Shown here: positions 25,614 through 34,648 of the stretch, one piece after another
How positions within the stretch are numbered: position 1 is the stretch's first letter
Layout of the letters: each line of letters begins with the position of its first letter
NCBI GenBank assembly: GCA_944389475.1
Contig: CALXMM010000007.1
Span: forward strand, 1 to 64,000
DNA: 64,000 bases
DNA from: an uncultured Clostridia bacterium
GTDB lineage: Bacteria > Bacillota > Clostridia > TANB77 > CAG-508
Direction of reading: 5' to 3'
Translations under genes and position numbers: made by a program
The notes under the pieces: generated by a model
The model's database searches: none
The model's input: the letters and a program-made list of their open reading frames with translations, nothing else
What the model was told of the DNA's origin: nothing

Positions 25614-26600
25614 CTATTCTGATAAAATACAGGTTGGTAATGAAGTATTCTGTTTATTAATAAATTTTAATTTACCGGTGTTAACATCTCTACTATAAAT
25701 TGAAATTTCATAAGAATCTTGATTAGCAACTAATAAATATTTTTGTGTTTTATCAATCTCTAAATCTCTAGGAGTATTTCCATAGGATAAAATATTTTGT
25801 AGCAATTCTATTTTATTATTTTCATATTTAAATACTGATATACTATTATGTCCTCTTAATGTCGTATAAATATACTTACCATCATTAGAAACTTTTATAG
25901 CTGCAACCGTATCATTTGGCTTTTTAATGTGATTTATAGGTAAAATGCTTGCTTTTTGTAATATATTTATTTTTTGATTACAAAAATTTAATAAATATAA
26001 TTCACAACTTTTTTCGGACACTAAAAATATATTGTTATTATAAATAGCAATATGTCTAGGTTCTGTTCCATCTTCTAGTTTCTTACTTGATATTTTTAAT
26101 AATTTATTAGAGTAAATTTCGTAGACTGTTAGAATATCCATTCCTAAATCTACTGTTATAACATTGTGTTCATTATTAAAAACCTTTGCACAATGCAAGT
26201 GAGATTTTTTAGAATCTATAACTTCATTATGAATTAATTTGCCTATAGAACCATCGAAATTAATTTTATAAGTACTAAAATACCCATCTCTATAATTAGA
26301 AACAAACAACATCCTATTTTTAGGGCTTATCTCTATATGACATGGGTTACTACCAGCAGAGCTTTTTTTATTAATATACATTAATCCTTTAGAAGTTTTT
26401 TTGTATGAAATTACATATCCACATTTGTTTTCATCACCTATCTCCTGTACTGCATATATGTAATTTTTGTCCTGAGCTAAATATGTACATCTTTCGAAAT
26501 CCTGTGTAGAAGAACTAAATTGTAATTTACCATCTTTGAATAAATAAGTACTAATTCCAGATTTCGAAGCATTTCCTATAAATGTATATTGCTTTTCCAT
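25614..26600 (-). CDS. Lactonase-family beta-propeller protein
   Basis: A 328-residue protein with the seven-bladed propeller pattern of the 6-phosphogluconolactonase (Pgl) family. The blades repeat segments like NPCHIEISPKNRMLFVSNYRDG, EPRHIAIYNNNIFLVSE and TPRDLEIDKTQKYLLVANQDS. No signal peptide is seen. In this operon it could hydrolyse a sugar lactone or serve as a scaffold. It is the first gene of the five-gene run and has a good promoter 50 bp upstream. Confidence 0.8.
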   Translation of the reverse strand: MEKQYTFIGNASKSGISTYLFKDGKLQFSSSTQDFERCTYLAQDKNYIYAVQEIGDENKCGYVISYKKTSKGLMYINKKSSAGSNPCHIEISPKNRMLFVSNYRDGYFSTYKINFDGSIGKLIHNEVIDSKKSHLHCAKVFNNEHNVITVDLGMDILTVYEIYSNKLLKISSKKLEDGTEPRHIAIYNNNIFLVSEKSCELYLLNFCNQKINILQKASILPINHIKKPNDTVAAIKVSNDGKYIYTTLRGHNSISVFKYENNKIELLQNILSYGNTPRDLEIDKTQKYLLVANQDSYEISIYSRDVNTGKLKFINKQNTSLPTCILSE

Positions 26601-26646
26601 AAACCACTCTCTTTTATTAAAAATTTAATCGACATTAATCATGCTC

Positions 26647-26676
26647 ATTATATCATAAATAAACATTTATTGTCAA
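26647..26676 (-). promoter_or_regulatory. Sigma-A promoter for the five-gene glycan operon
   Basis: On the minus strand TTGACA (26676-26671), an 18-bp spacer and TATAAT (26652-26647), about 50 bp upstream of the lactonase-like gene. Confidence 0.75.
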
Positions 26677-26734
26677 TCAAAAACTTACAAGCTGTATCCT
26701 TAGAGCTAAGTAGGTCACACGAGATTTTTTAGTT

Positions 26735-26769
26735 CAAAAAAGCCATGTATTTAAGATTAAATACATGGC
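26735..26769 (-). terminator. Terminator of the mnmA-GNAT-PBP unit
   Basis: GCCATGTATTTAA (26742-26754) pairs with TTAAATACATGGC (26757-26769). On the minus strand a run of six T residues follows. Confidence 0.88.
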
Positions 26770-26776
26770 CATTTTC

Positions 26777-29299
26777 CTATTCCTCTTCTTCATTTGGCTC
26801 TACATTAGAATTAGTATTAGTATTGCTATTACTATTTGTGTTACTATTACTGTTTGAATTTGTATTTGTATTAGAATTATTATGTGTATTAGTGTTTGTA
26901 TTAGTATTTGTGTTGCTATTACTATTTGTATTACTGTTATTATTTGAATTAGTATTTGTGTTCGAATTATTATGTGTGTTAGTATTTGTATTACTATTAG
27001 TATTCATATTAGTATTTGTATTAGTATTTTCATTTTCAGCAGGTTTGTCTTCTGTTGTAACAACATTTGTATTCATCTCTGGTTCAACTGCATCAATAAC
27101 ATTCTTAATTTCTTGAACTGTAGAATCTTCGTTCTTTTGTTCATTACTACTATTAGATGATTTTACTTCATCACCACTATGCTTATCACATAGTCCCGGA
27201 ACAGTAAACATTAAGAAATATTCTGTATATGTATTTGTACAACCAGTCCTTGCTTTCATACCTGTTTCTGAACATACTGTAACTGCTTGTACAGTTGCAG
27301 GTTTTTCAAAATAAGCAGTCTTCAATCCAACATGAATTCTAGACATTACATTTGCCCATATTAAACCTGCGGGATTACGTTTATTAAAATTAACAGTTTC
27401 ATTTTGGTCATATCCATACCAAGTAACTGCAGTATAATATGGTGTAAAACCACAAAGCCATCTATCATAATTGGAATCAGTTGTACCTGTTTTTGCAGCA
27501 ACATCAATTCCATTTATTTTACAATAAGTGGCTGTTCCATTACTTCCTACTACAGGTTGTGTAAGCAAACTTTTTAATATAAAAGCTGTTTCCTTAGAAA
27601 ATACCCTTCTTTTTTCTTGTTTTGGAGTAATAATTGTTTCTCCAGAATGATTTTTAATATTCTGATAAAATACAGGTTCAATATATTCTCCATCATTAGC
27701 AATTGCCGCATATGCTGCTGCCATTTCTAATGGACTTATACCTTTTTGTAACCCTCCTAAAGCCAATGATAAATTATTATCCTCTTCTGTTAATGTAGTT
27801 ATACCTAATTTTTCCAAATAATTCATTGAAACCTTTGGCTTTAATTCTTGCATTATTTCTACAAAAGGAATATTTTGTGAAGATTCAATAGCTCTTCTTA
27901 CTGTTATTTTACCCAATGACTTACTATAATCAACTGGATGATATCCATCTGCAAAGTCTTGTTCTGTATCATCAAAAATTGAAGAAGCAGTAATTATCTT
28001 TTTTTGTATTGCAGGTCCAACTACCGCAATAGGTTTTATAGCAGAACCTGTTTGTCTAATGCTTTGTGTAGCTCTATTTAATGAACGAGGTTTATTTTTT
28101 TCTCCCAATCCTCCTACACAGCCTAAAACATGTCCTGTTTTATGGTCTATAATAACCATTGCTGCTTGAGAAGAATCTCCCCCTATTTGTGATGGAATAC
28201 TATATTTACTTTTTTCCATCTCAGTTTCCATTTGATTTTGTATTTTGTTATCCTGCGTACTAGTTATCGTTAAGCCAGCCATATAAATATAATTTGTTGC
28301 AAAATCGGTAGATATATTATATTTAGAAGCTATATCATTAGTAACATTATTTATAAGCGCATCTGTGTGATAAGAATATACACCATCACTTGAATCTATA
28401 TTTCCTTTTTTAAACTTTAATCCAGCATCCACGTTTTGTACAGCATTATTATATTCTGATTCTTCGATATATCCTAGTTCTAACATCTTACCTAAGACTG
28501 TTTTCGTTCTATTCTTTATTTTTTCAGAATTGTCTTTATCACCAAAAGGATTATATGAATTAGGTGAATTATTAATTCCAGCTAAAAAGGCACATTCCTC
28601 TAAGCTTAAATCCTTACAAGATTTATCAAAATAATAATTACTTCCAGCCTCGACACCATATATACTTGGACCTACATAAATAATATTTAAATACGTTTCT
28701 AGAATTTCATCTTTGTCTGTTATACATTCCAAATTCCATGCAAGCCACCATTCTTTAACTTTTCTAAAAATACTATCTGTAGAATCACTTGTCATATTCT
28801 TTACCAACTGCTGTGTAATAGTACTTCCTCCATATGATGAATTACCAAAATGGAATATGTAACTTAATATGGCAGCACCTGTTCTCTTAATATCTACCCC
28901 TTGATGCTTATAAAACCTTTCATCTTCGATTGCCACATATGCATTTTTTAGATTATTAGGCATATCGGAAATGCTTACTTTCTTTTGCTTTCTTTCACTA
29001 CCTAATTTGGCAATTTGCTCACCATCTGTACCAACCACTATTGAATTTTCATTTATTAGCATATCTTCCGCAATGTTTCTCCATTTTATTGCAGAGATTG
29101 CAAGGGTAATTGCCATAACTATAAGGAATACTACTATTACAAGGAAAAGAAATAATTTAAATTTTTTATTCGTTTTCTTTTTTCTTTTTTTAGTATTTTT
29201 TTTATTATTTCTTACTTTTGTATCTACTTTTCTATCCTTTTGAAATGCTTTTGGGACAAATTCTTCATCTTCTTGTTCTCTATATCTTTTTCCACTCAT
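26777..29299 (-). CDS. Class A penicillin-binding protein with an Asn/Thr-rich tail
   Basis: An 840-residue bifunctional peptidoglycan synthase (PBP1A type). A basic cytosolic N-terminus and one transmembrane helix (about 48-70) are followed by the transglycosylase domain with EDERFYKHQGVD, GGSTITQQLVKN and RKVKEWWLAW. The transpeptidase domain has SxxK in TGSAIKPIAV, SxN in SSQNIPF and KTGTT. The last roughly 80 residues are Asn/Thr/Ser repeats containing a 90-bp tandem duplication, then VEPNEEEE. The ribosome binding site AAGGAG lies 5 bp upstream, and the start overlaps the GNAT stop by 4 bp. Confidence 0.95.
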   Translation of the reverse strand: MSGKRYREQEDEEFVPKAFQKDRKVDTKVRNNKKNTKKRKKKTNKKFKLFLFLVIVVFLIVMAITLAISAIKWRNIAEDMLINENSIVVGTDGEQIAKLGSERKQKKVSISDMPNNLKNAYVAIEDERFYKHQGVDIKRTGAAILSYIFHFGNSSYGGSTITQQLVKNMTSDSTDSIFRKVKEWWLAWNLECITDKDEILETYLNIIYVGPSIYGVEAGSNYYFDKSCKDLSLEECAFLAGINNSPNSYNPFGDKDNSEKIKNRTKTVLGKMLELGYIEESEYNNAVQNVDAGLKFKKGNIDSSDGVYSYHTDALINNVTNDIASKYNISTDFATNYIYMAGLTITSTQDNKIQNQMETEMEKSKYSIPSQIGGDSSQAAMVIIDHKTGHVLGCVGGLGEKNKPRSLNRATQSIRQTGSAIKPIAVVGPAIQKKIITASSIFDDTEQDFADGYHPVDYSKSLGKITVRRAIESSQNIPFVEIMQELKPKVSMNYLEKLGITTLTEEDNNLSLALGGLQKGISPLEMAAAYAAIANDGEYIEPVFYQNIKNHSGETIITPKQEKRRVFSKETAFILKSLLTQPVVGSNGTATYCKINGIDVAAKTGTTDSNYDRWLCGFTPYYTAVTWYGYDQNETVNFNKRNPAGLIWANVMSRIHVGLKTAYFEKPATVQAVTVCSETGMKARTGCTNTYTEYFLMFTVPGLCDKHSGDEVKSSNSSNEQKNEDSTVQEIKNVIDAVEPEMNTNVVTTEDKPAENENTNTNTNMNTNSNTNTNTHNNSNTNTNSNNNSNTNSNSNTNTNTNTNTHNNSNTNTNSNSNSNTNSNSNTNTNSNVEPNEEEE
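26793..27030. repeat. In-frame Asn/Thr/Ser microsatellite with a 90-bp unit
   Basis: Within the PBP tail, hexanucleotide-like Asn-Thr and Asn-Ser codon pairs are iterated. A longer unit of exactly 90 bp (30 residues, starting at a His codon) occurs twice in tandem; the His codons lie at 26882-26884 and 26972-26974. The copies differ at few positions. Confidence 0.85.
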
Positions 29300-29721
29300 A
29301 CATTAAGCTCCTTAGAAAAATAAGCAATTTTACTTATTTCAGAAAAACCAGAATAATTATATAAATCTATAGTATGTTTATCATCAACATTACAAGTTGC
29401 TGTAAATCTTTCACATCCTTTTTCTTTTGCCCATATCTCACATTTATTTAATAATTTTTTAGCAATTCCTTTGTTTTGATAATTCTTTTTTATAAACATA
29501 TGTTCTAAATATCCTGTAGGTTTAACCTCCTCATCTTTTAAAGAACATTGTGCAAATGCAACAGGTATTTCATTTTCATAATCTATATAGACAATCTTAT
29601 TATAATTAGTAAGTGCTTCTCTAATTTCCATTATATCTTCATCAAATATTTGTGTTTTATTAACATCTGTAGCAATTTCTGAGATTATGTCATAATCACT
29701 TATTTTAGCTTCTTTAATCAT
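29296..29721 (-). CDS. GNAT family N-acetyltransferase
   Basis: A 141-residue acetyl-CoA-dependent acyltransferase. The fold's hallmarks are VAFAQCSLKDEE (beta-4 bulge region), GYLEHMFIKKNYQNKGIAKKLLNKCE with the Q/RxxGxG/A acetyl-CoA motif at about 78-84, and a late NVDDKHTIDLYNYSGF. The substrate is unknown; a small amine or protein N-terminus is possible. Its stop codon overlaps the PBP start by 4 bp, suggesting translational coupling. mnmA is 57 bp upstream. Confidence 0.88.
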   Translation of the reverse strand: MIKEAKISDYDIISEIATDVNKTQIFDEDIMEIREALTNYNKIVYIDYENEIPVAFAQCSLKDEEVKPTGYLEHMFIKKNYQNKGIAKKLLNKCEIWAKEKGCERFTATCNVDDKHTIDLYNYSGFSEISKIAYFSKELNV

Positions 29722-29778
29722 AATAATCCCTCCTCTACTTGGCTATTACTATAACAAAACTTTAGTTTTTTATCAACA

Positions 29779-30831
29779 CTAATTAAAAGCTTTTTCTATA
29801 ATACCTCCACCTAAAACTGTATTTTCTAAATAAAATACAGCTGACTGACCAGGAGTTAATGATTTTTCAGGAACTTCGAATTTGATTTTTATTTTATTAT
29901 TGTCCAACTGTTCTAACTTTGCTCTTGACTCCTTTTTAGTATATCTTGTTTTAACACCAACTTGTAAATTATTAATATTAATACCATCAATTAATATATT
30001 TACATTATTTATTATAGCTTCATGTTTGTATACATCATCTTTAGTTCCAACAATTAATTCATTTTTTAAGACATTAAAACCAATTACAAATAATGGTTCT
30101 TTATAGGAAATACCCATTCCCTTTCTTTGACCTATTGTATATCGATACAAACCATTATGTTGTCCTAAAATAGTACCATCTTTCATTACTATATTACCTG
30201 GCTTAGGCTTTATCTTTGAATTTTCTTCTAAAAATTTTTTGTAATTTCCATCCGGTATAAAACAAATATCTTCGCTGTCAGGCTTATTTGCAACTACGGA
30301 TAAATCATTATCTTTAGCTATTTTTCTAATTTCATCTTTTGATTTAAAATTTCCAAGAGGAAATTTAATTTTATCTAGAATTTCCTTTGGAAGAGTATAT
30401 AATACATATGATTGGTCTTTATCTGGATTATTGCATTTTTCTAATACATATTGATTATATTTTTCGCTATATTCAATCTTTGCATAATGACCTGTAGCTA
30501 AGAAATCACAATCTAATTCTTTAGCCTTTTTAAACATCTCTCCAAATTTTAATTTTCTATTACATTCAATACATGGATTTGGAGTTAGTGCATGCGAATA
30601 ACAATCTATAAAATTATCTATTACATATTTTTTAAAACTTTCTTGCATATCAATAGAAATATGTTCTATTCCTAATTTGTTGCATACTTCTTTTGCATCA
30701 CTAGCATCAGTTGTATTAGAAAGCGATAAAGTAACTCCTATAACTTCATAACCTTGTTTTTTTAATAATAAAGCAGCTACACTACTATCCACTCCGCCAC
30801 TCATTCCTAATAATACTTTTTCTTTTTTCAT
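29779..30831 (-). CDS. mnmA: tRNA-specific 2-thiouridylase MnmA
   Basis: MnmA inserts sulfur at C2 of wobble uridine 34 in Lys, Glu and Gln tRNAs. The 350-residue protein starts with the PP-loop LLGMSGGVDSSVAALLLKKQ. It carries the catalytic cysteine in NPCIECNRKLKF (near residue 95) and the second cysteine in EDICFIPDGNY (near residue 190). GLYRYTIGQRKGMGI and the C-terminal LTPGQSAVFY complete the family pattern. It is followed by the GNAT gene on the same strand. Confidence 0.96.
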   Translation of the reverse strand: MKKEKVLLGMSGGVDSSVAALLLKKQGYEVIGVTLSLSNTTDASDAKEVCNKLGIEHISIDMQESFKKYVIDNFIDCYSHALTPNPCIECNRKLKFGEMFKKAKELDCDFLATGHYAKIEYSEKYNQYVLEKCNNPDKDQSYVLYTLPKEILDKIKFPLGNFKSKDEIRKIAKDNDLSVVANKPDSEDICFIPDGNYKKFLEENSKIKPKPGNIVMKDGTILGQHNGLYRYTIGQRKGMGISYKEPLFVIGFNVLKNELIVGTKDDVYKHEAIINNVNILIDGININNLQVGVKTRYTKKESRAKLEQLDNNKIKIKFEVPEKSLTPGQSAVFYLENTVLGGGIIEKAFN

Positions 30832-30908
30832 TTTTAATTCTCCTATAGCGATATTTTATCATATATACTTTAATTTTGTCCACTAACCAATAGATTGGAT
30901 GCCAAAAG

Positions 30909-30946
30909 AAAAACACTATTAATTTTTTATTTAATAGTGTTTTTTT
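30909..30946 (-). terminator. Terminator after trxA
   Basis: AAAAACACTATTAA (30909-30922) pairs with TTAATAGTGTTTTT (30931-30944). A/T runs on both sides would let it act on either strand; it sits between trxA and mnmA. Confidence 0.8.
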
Positions 30947-30974
30947 ATTATTTCCATTAATCCAAAATCACAAT

Positions 30975-31289
30975 TTAATTTAATAATTCATTTAATACAT
31001 CTTGTTTTGTCCTTAGACCTATCATTGTAGATTTTACAACTCCATTTTTAAATAAAATTAATGTTGGTATGCTTTCTACATCATATTTCATTGCAATATC
31101 AGGTGACTCATCAACATTAAGCTTGCATACTTTTACCTCAAAAGCTTCATCTGCAATTTCATCTATTATTGGTCCCATCATTCTACATGGTCCACACCAT
31201 GGTGCCCAAAAATCCACAAGTACAGGTATATCAGATTGTAATACCTCTTTATCAAAATTTTCCTCTGTTACTTCTATTGTTTTACTCAT
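30975..31289 (-). CDS. trxA: Thioredoxin
   Basis: A 104-residue dithiol oxidoreductase with the active site WCGPC in VDFWAPWCGPCRMMGP (near residue 31). The cis-Pro loop is SIPTLILFKNG (near residue 73). The length and every core motif are standard. Its reductase-like partner is encoded 10 bp upstream, so both are made from one transcript that begins at or before lysC. Confidence 0.97.
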   Translation of the reverse strand: MSKTIEVTEENFDKEVLQSDIPVLVDFWAPWCGPCRMMGPIIDEIADEAFEVKVCKLNVDESPDIAMKYDVESIPTLILFKNGVVKSTMIGLRTKQDVLNELLN

Positions 31290-31299
31290 ATTAAACCTC

Positions 31300-32163
31300 C
31301 TATATATTTTTTAATTTTTTAGCTATACTTAAGCCACATTTTGCTCCTTCATAAATCGCTTTACTTATTTGTAATAAACCTCCAGTACAATCTCCTGCAG
31401 CATAAATTCCAGGGACATTTGTTTCCATATTATCATTTATTACTATATTATTATTTTCTAGAATAATTCCAAGTTTCTTAGCAAAATCTATGCTAGAAGC
31501 TATTCCTTGTGCTATAAAAACTCCATCAACAGGAATACTTCTTTTATCATTTAGAAGAATGTTTTCTACTTTTTTGTCTCCTCTTATGGCATCAATTCTA
31601 CCCTCTATAACATTTTTTATTTCGATTGACCTATTTTCTGGAAGTTTACCGCCATTTGTGAAAATTGTTACTTTATCTGAAACATTTTGCAAAATTCCAG
31701 CTTCATGAATAGCATATTCTCCACTTCCTATAACAGCAATATTTTTATTTTTGAAAAAATAGCCATCACATATAGCACAATAGCTAATTCCTTTTCCAAT
31801 AAATTTATCCTCACCTAATATATTCGACATTTTTCTGTTTTTTCCTGTTGCAAGAACAACTGTTTTTGTTTCGTATTCATTATTAACAGTCTTTACAAGA
31901 TAAGAATTATTAAGATATTCAATATCTAAAACTTCATCATTCTTTATTTCTATATTTTGATTTTTTGCTTGATTTATTCCTCTTCTAAATAATTCTTCAC
32001 CAGATATTGGTGATTCAAAGCCATAATAATTTTCGATTGATTTTGCTTTTTTTAAAGCTGTTTCATCCTTACCTACAACTAAACATTTTAGATTTGACCT
32101 ACTTATATATATTGCTGTACTAATTCCTGCTGGTCCTTTACCTATTATTATACAATCATACAT
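31300..32163 (-). CDS. trxB: Thioredoxin reductase-like flavoprotein
   Basis: A 287-residue FAD- and NAD(P)H-dependent oxidoreductase. The FAD motif is IIIGKGPAGISTAIYISR at the N-terminus. The redox pair is C129 and C132 in SYCAICDGYFF, and the second dinucleotide motif is AVIGSGEYAIHEA. The C-terminal GIYAAGDCTGGLLQISKA is the conserved FAD-binding end. The protein is shorter than the usual ~310 residues and the active site is CAIC rather than CATC, but overall it fits TrxB, and trxA follows directly. Confidence 0.88.
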   Translation of the reverse strand: MYDCIIIGKGPAGISTAIYISRSNLKCLVVGKDETALKKAKSIENYYGFESPISGEELFRRGINQAKNQNIEIKNDEVLDIEYLNNSYLVKTVNNEYETKTVVLATGKNRKMSNILGEDKFIGKGISYCAICDGYFFKNKNIAVIGSGEYAIHEAGILQNVSDKVTIFTNGGKLPENRSIEIKNVIEGRIDAIRGDKKVENILLNDKRSIPVDGVFIAQGIASSIDFAKKLGIILENNNIVINDNMETNVPGIYAAGDCTGGLLQISKAIYEGAKCGLSIAKKLKNI

Positions 32164-32173
32164 ATTATTTCTC

Positions 32174-32218
32174 CTAATCTGCTAAAGTTCCCATAGGGTT
32201 CCATGGTTCTAATTCCAT
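32174..32218 (-). CDS. Possible 14-residue peptide between lysC and trxB
   Basis: A short open frame encodes MELEPWNPMGTLAD, 5 bp after the lysC stop and 10 bp before the trxB start. AGGA lies 3 bp before its ATG, overlapping the end of lysC. Its codons are much less AT-biased than the intergenic norm, with Trp and two Pro residues, which hints at selection. Another reading is a vestige of a longer gene. Whether it is translated is unknown. Confidence 0.35.
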   Translation of the reverse strand: MELEPWNPMGTLAD

Positions 32219-32223
32219 TATTC

Positions 32224-33402
32224 CTAATCTATTAAAGCATTGTGTAATTGTTCTAAAATATTATCACTTAATTTATCTTTAAAGATTATTTTTATTTTAG
32301 ATTCATTTGTTTGAATATTTAAAACTTCTAACGCATTTGTATCTAGTATTTCCATTGTTTTAATTATTATATTAGAATCATTCATTATTCCATAACCAAT
32401 AATTGATATATTGCTAATATTTTTATATGAACAATCCAATTTAGGATATTCGTTTGTTATAACATTTTCAAACTTATTAAATTCTGATGACTTAATTGTA
32501 AATTGAATATTTAAATTAGATGTACTATTATTTATAATATTATTTATAAATATATTATTGTCTAATAATTTTCTATATATACGATTTATCATTCTAGGTG
32601 TATAAACATCTTGTTTTGCATTTACTAAAATTATATCATCATTCTTAACAATACTTTTTACTTTAGTGTCTTCAATTTTATTGCTTATAACACTTCCAGG
32701 TCTATTATTAAAAGTTGACTTAGTAACTATAGGAATATTAAATTTCTTTCCAACTTCTACACATCTATTATGCAAAACTTTAGCCCCTTCATTTGATATA
32801 TCTTCCATTTCCTCATAAGAAAGCTCTGGAATCTTTTTTGCATCTTTTATTTTATTTGGGTCTGTAGAATATACACCATCAACATCTGAGAAAATATAAC
32901 ACTTATCTGCTTTTAAAGCTGCTGCAATAGCAACTGCAGTTGTATCTGAACCACCTCTACCCAATGTTGTAATATCTCCTTTGTCATTAACACCTTGAAA
33001 TCCTGCTACAATAACAATTTTTCTATCTGCTAATTCTTTTTTTATTCTTGTTGTGTCAATATTTTCTATAACTGCAGATTGATTTGTTTCACTTGTAAAA
33101 ATCCCTGCTTGCCAACCGGTTAAGGAAATTGTTGGATATCCCAATCTATTAAGTAAAATACTTAATTTAGACATTGACATCTGTTCACCTGAGCTAAGCA
33201 AAGTATCTAATTCTCTTTCGTTTGGTACATTGCTTAATTCCCTTGCCTCTCTTAACAAATTATCTGTAGTTTTACCTTGAGCTGAAACTACAACTACTAC
33301 ATTATTCTCCTTATAAAAATCTTTAATTTTCTCAGCTACAATATTTAACTTAATATTATCTGAAACTGAACTTCCTCCAAATTTTAAAACTATTGTGTCC
33401 AT
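32224..33402 (-). CDS. lysC: Aspartate kinase
   Basis: Aspartokinase phosphorylates aspartate, the first step toward lysine, threonine, methionine and cell-wall diaminopimelate. The 392-residue protein starts IVLKFGGSSVSDN, the family signature. It has TTLGRGGSDTTAVAIAAALKAD (about 160-181) and FSDVDGVYSTDPN. The C-terminal third forms tandem ACT domains (about 255-392) for allosteric control. The leader contains a stem GAGGTGA/TCACTTC around an AT palindrome but is too short for a lysine riboswitch. Confidence 0.95.
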   Translation of the reverse strand: MDTIVLKFGGSSVSDNIKLNIVAEKIKDFYKENNVVVVVSAQGKTTDNLLREARELSNVPNERELDTLLSSGEQMSMSKLSILLNRLGYPTISLTGWQAGIFTSETNQSAVIENIDTTRIKKELADRKIVIVAGFQGVNDKGDITTLGRGGSDTTAVAIAAALKADKCYIFSDVDGVYSTDPNKIKDAKKIPELSYEEMEDISNEGAKVLHNRCVEVGKKFNIPIVTKSTFNNRPGSVISNKIEDTKVKSIVKNDDIILVNAKQDVYTPRMINRIYRKLLDNNIFINNIINNSTSNLNIQFTIKSSEFNKFENVITNEYPKLDCSYKNISNISIIGYGIMNDSNIIIKTMEILDTNALEVLNIQTNESKIKIIFKDKLSDNILEQLHNALID

Positions 33403-33465
33403 TTTGACACCCTCTTCTTTATAATGTAAGAAGTGAATTTAATTAAATATCACCTCAATATAATA

Positions 33466-33497
33466 TATGAAAATAAATAGTTTTTAGCAACGATTGT
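33466..33497 (-). promoter_or_regulatory. Candidate promoter for lysC-trxB-trxA
   Basis: On the minus strand TTGCTA is followed after 17 bp by TATATT, about 65 bp upstream of lysC and just after the prfB stop. The -35 match is moderate. Confidence 0.45.
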
Positions 33498-33534
33498 TGT
33501 TACTATTTTATTCCGAATAGATTATATCATATAA

Positions 33535-34642
33535 TTAATGTTTGTTAAATTTTTTTAAATATTCTTTTATAAAATCATCTAATTGTCCATCCATAACAGC
33601 TTGTACATTACCAACTTCATAATTCGTTCTATGGTCCTTTACCAATGTATATGGGCAAAATATATATGACCTAATTTGACTTCCCCATGCAATATCTTTT
33701 TGTTCACCTTTTAAGTTAGAAATATTTTTTTCATGTTCCTTTTCTTTTAAATCAAACAATTTTGATTTTAACATTTTCATTGCAGTTTCTCTATTTTGAA
33801 TTTGAGAACGTTCTGACTGGCATGTTACTACTATATTAGTTGGTATATGCGTTATTCTTACAGCAGAAGAGGTTTTATTAATATGTTGACCCCCAGCACC
33901 GGATGCTCTATATGTATCAATCCTTAAATCATCCGGATTTATATCAACTTCTATATCATCATTTATCTCCGGTAAAACTTCTACAGAAGCAAATGATGTA
34001 TGTCTTCTTCCTCCACTGTCAAAAGGTGAAATTCTAACTAATCTATGAACACCCATCTCACCTTTTAAATATCCATATGCATATTCACCCTTAACTAAAA
34101 AAGTAACACTTTTTATTCCAGCTTCATCGCCTTCTAAATAATCCAACTCCTTAACTTGGAAACCATGCTTTTCAGCCCATCTAGTATACATTCTATATAG
34201 CATTTCTACCCAGTCTTGAGATTCTGTTCCGCCAGCTCCCGGATGCATAGAAACAATTGCATTATTAGCATCATATTTACCAGATAATAAAGTTTTAATT
34301 TCTAAATTTTCAATATCCTCTTTAAGTTGTTTGGTATCATGCAACAATTCCTTAATAAGGTCATTATCCTCTTCTGTGGTTAATAAATTATTCATTTCTT
34401 CCAAATTTTCCAAACTAGTATATACTTTAGTATATGAATTAACCTTATCTTTTAGAATTTTAATCTCTTGCAAAATACTACTATTATCCTTACTCCAAAA
34501 ATCCTGTTTCAAAGTTTCTTTTTCCAATTCAGATAATCTTACTTTAAGCTTATCTACTTCAAAGAGAATCACCTATTTCTTTTAATTTAATAGATAAATC
34601 CTGAAGTTCTTTTAAATTCTCTTCTAACTCTATCACTTCCAT
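33535..34642 (-). CDS. prfB: Peptide chain release factor 2, with programmed +1 frameshift
   Basis: RF2 ends translation at UGA and UAA. The first frame starts at ATG 34642 (or GTG 34636, better spaced from AAGGAG) and runs to an in-frame TGA at 34561-34559. The slippery codon CTT precedes that TGA, and a GGTGA-type Shine-Dalgarno sits a few bases upstream. A +1 shift continues into the main 340-codon frame at EVDKLKVRL. GGQ lies in RASGAGGQHINKTSSAVRI, and domain 2 has the RF2-type stop-recognition region ISPFDSGGRRHTSFASVEV. It is autoregulated by the frameshift, as in most bacteria. Confidence 0.93.
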
Positions 34643-34648
34643 CACTCC

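Noticed and set aside
26793-27030. CRISPR-like regular repeats
   Set aside because: The repeats are short in-frame codon pairs within a coding region, with no spacers and no cas genes anywhere in the window.
26745-27116. Long Leu/Val/Phe-rich open frame on the plus strand
   Set aside because: It is the complement of the Asn/Thr-repeat tail of the PBP gene; it lacks a ribosome binding site and its composition follows from the repeat.
33403-33534. Lysine riboswitch before lysC
   Set aside because: The leader is about 130 nt including the promoter, too short for the lysine aptamer, and none of its conserved segments are visible.
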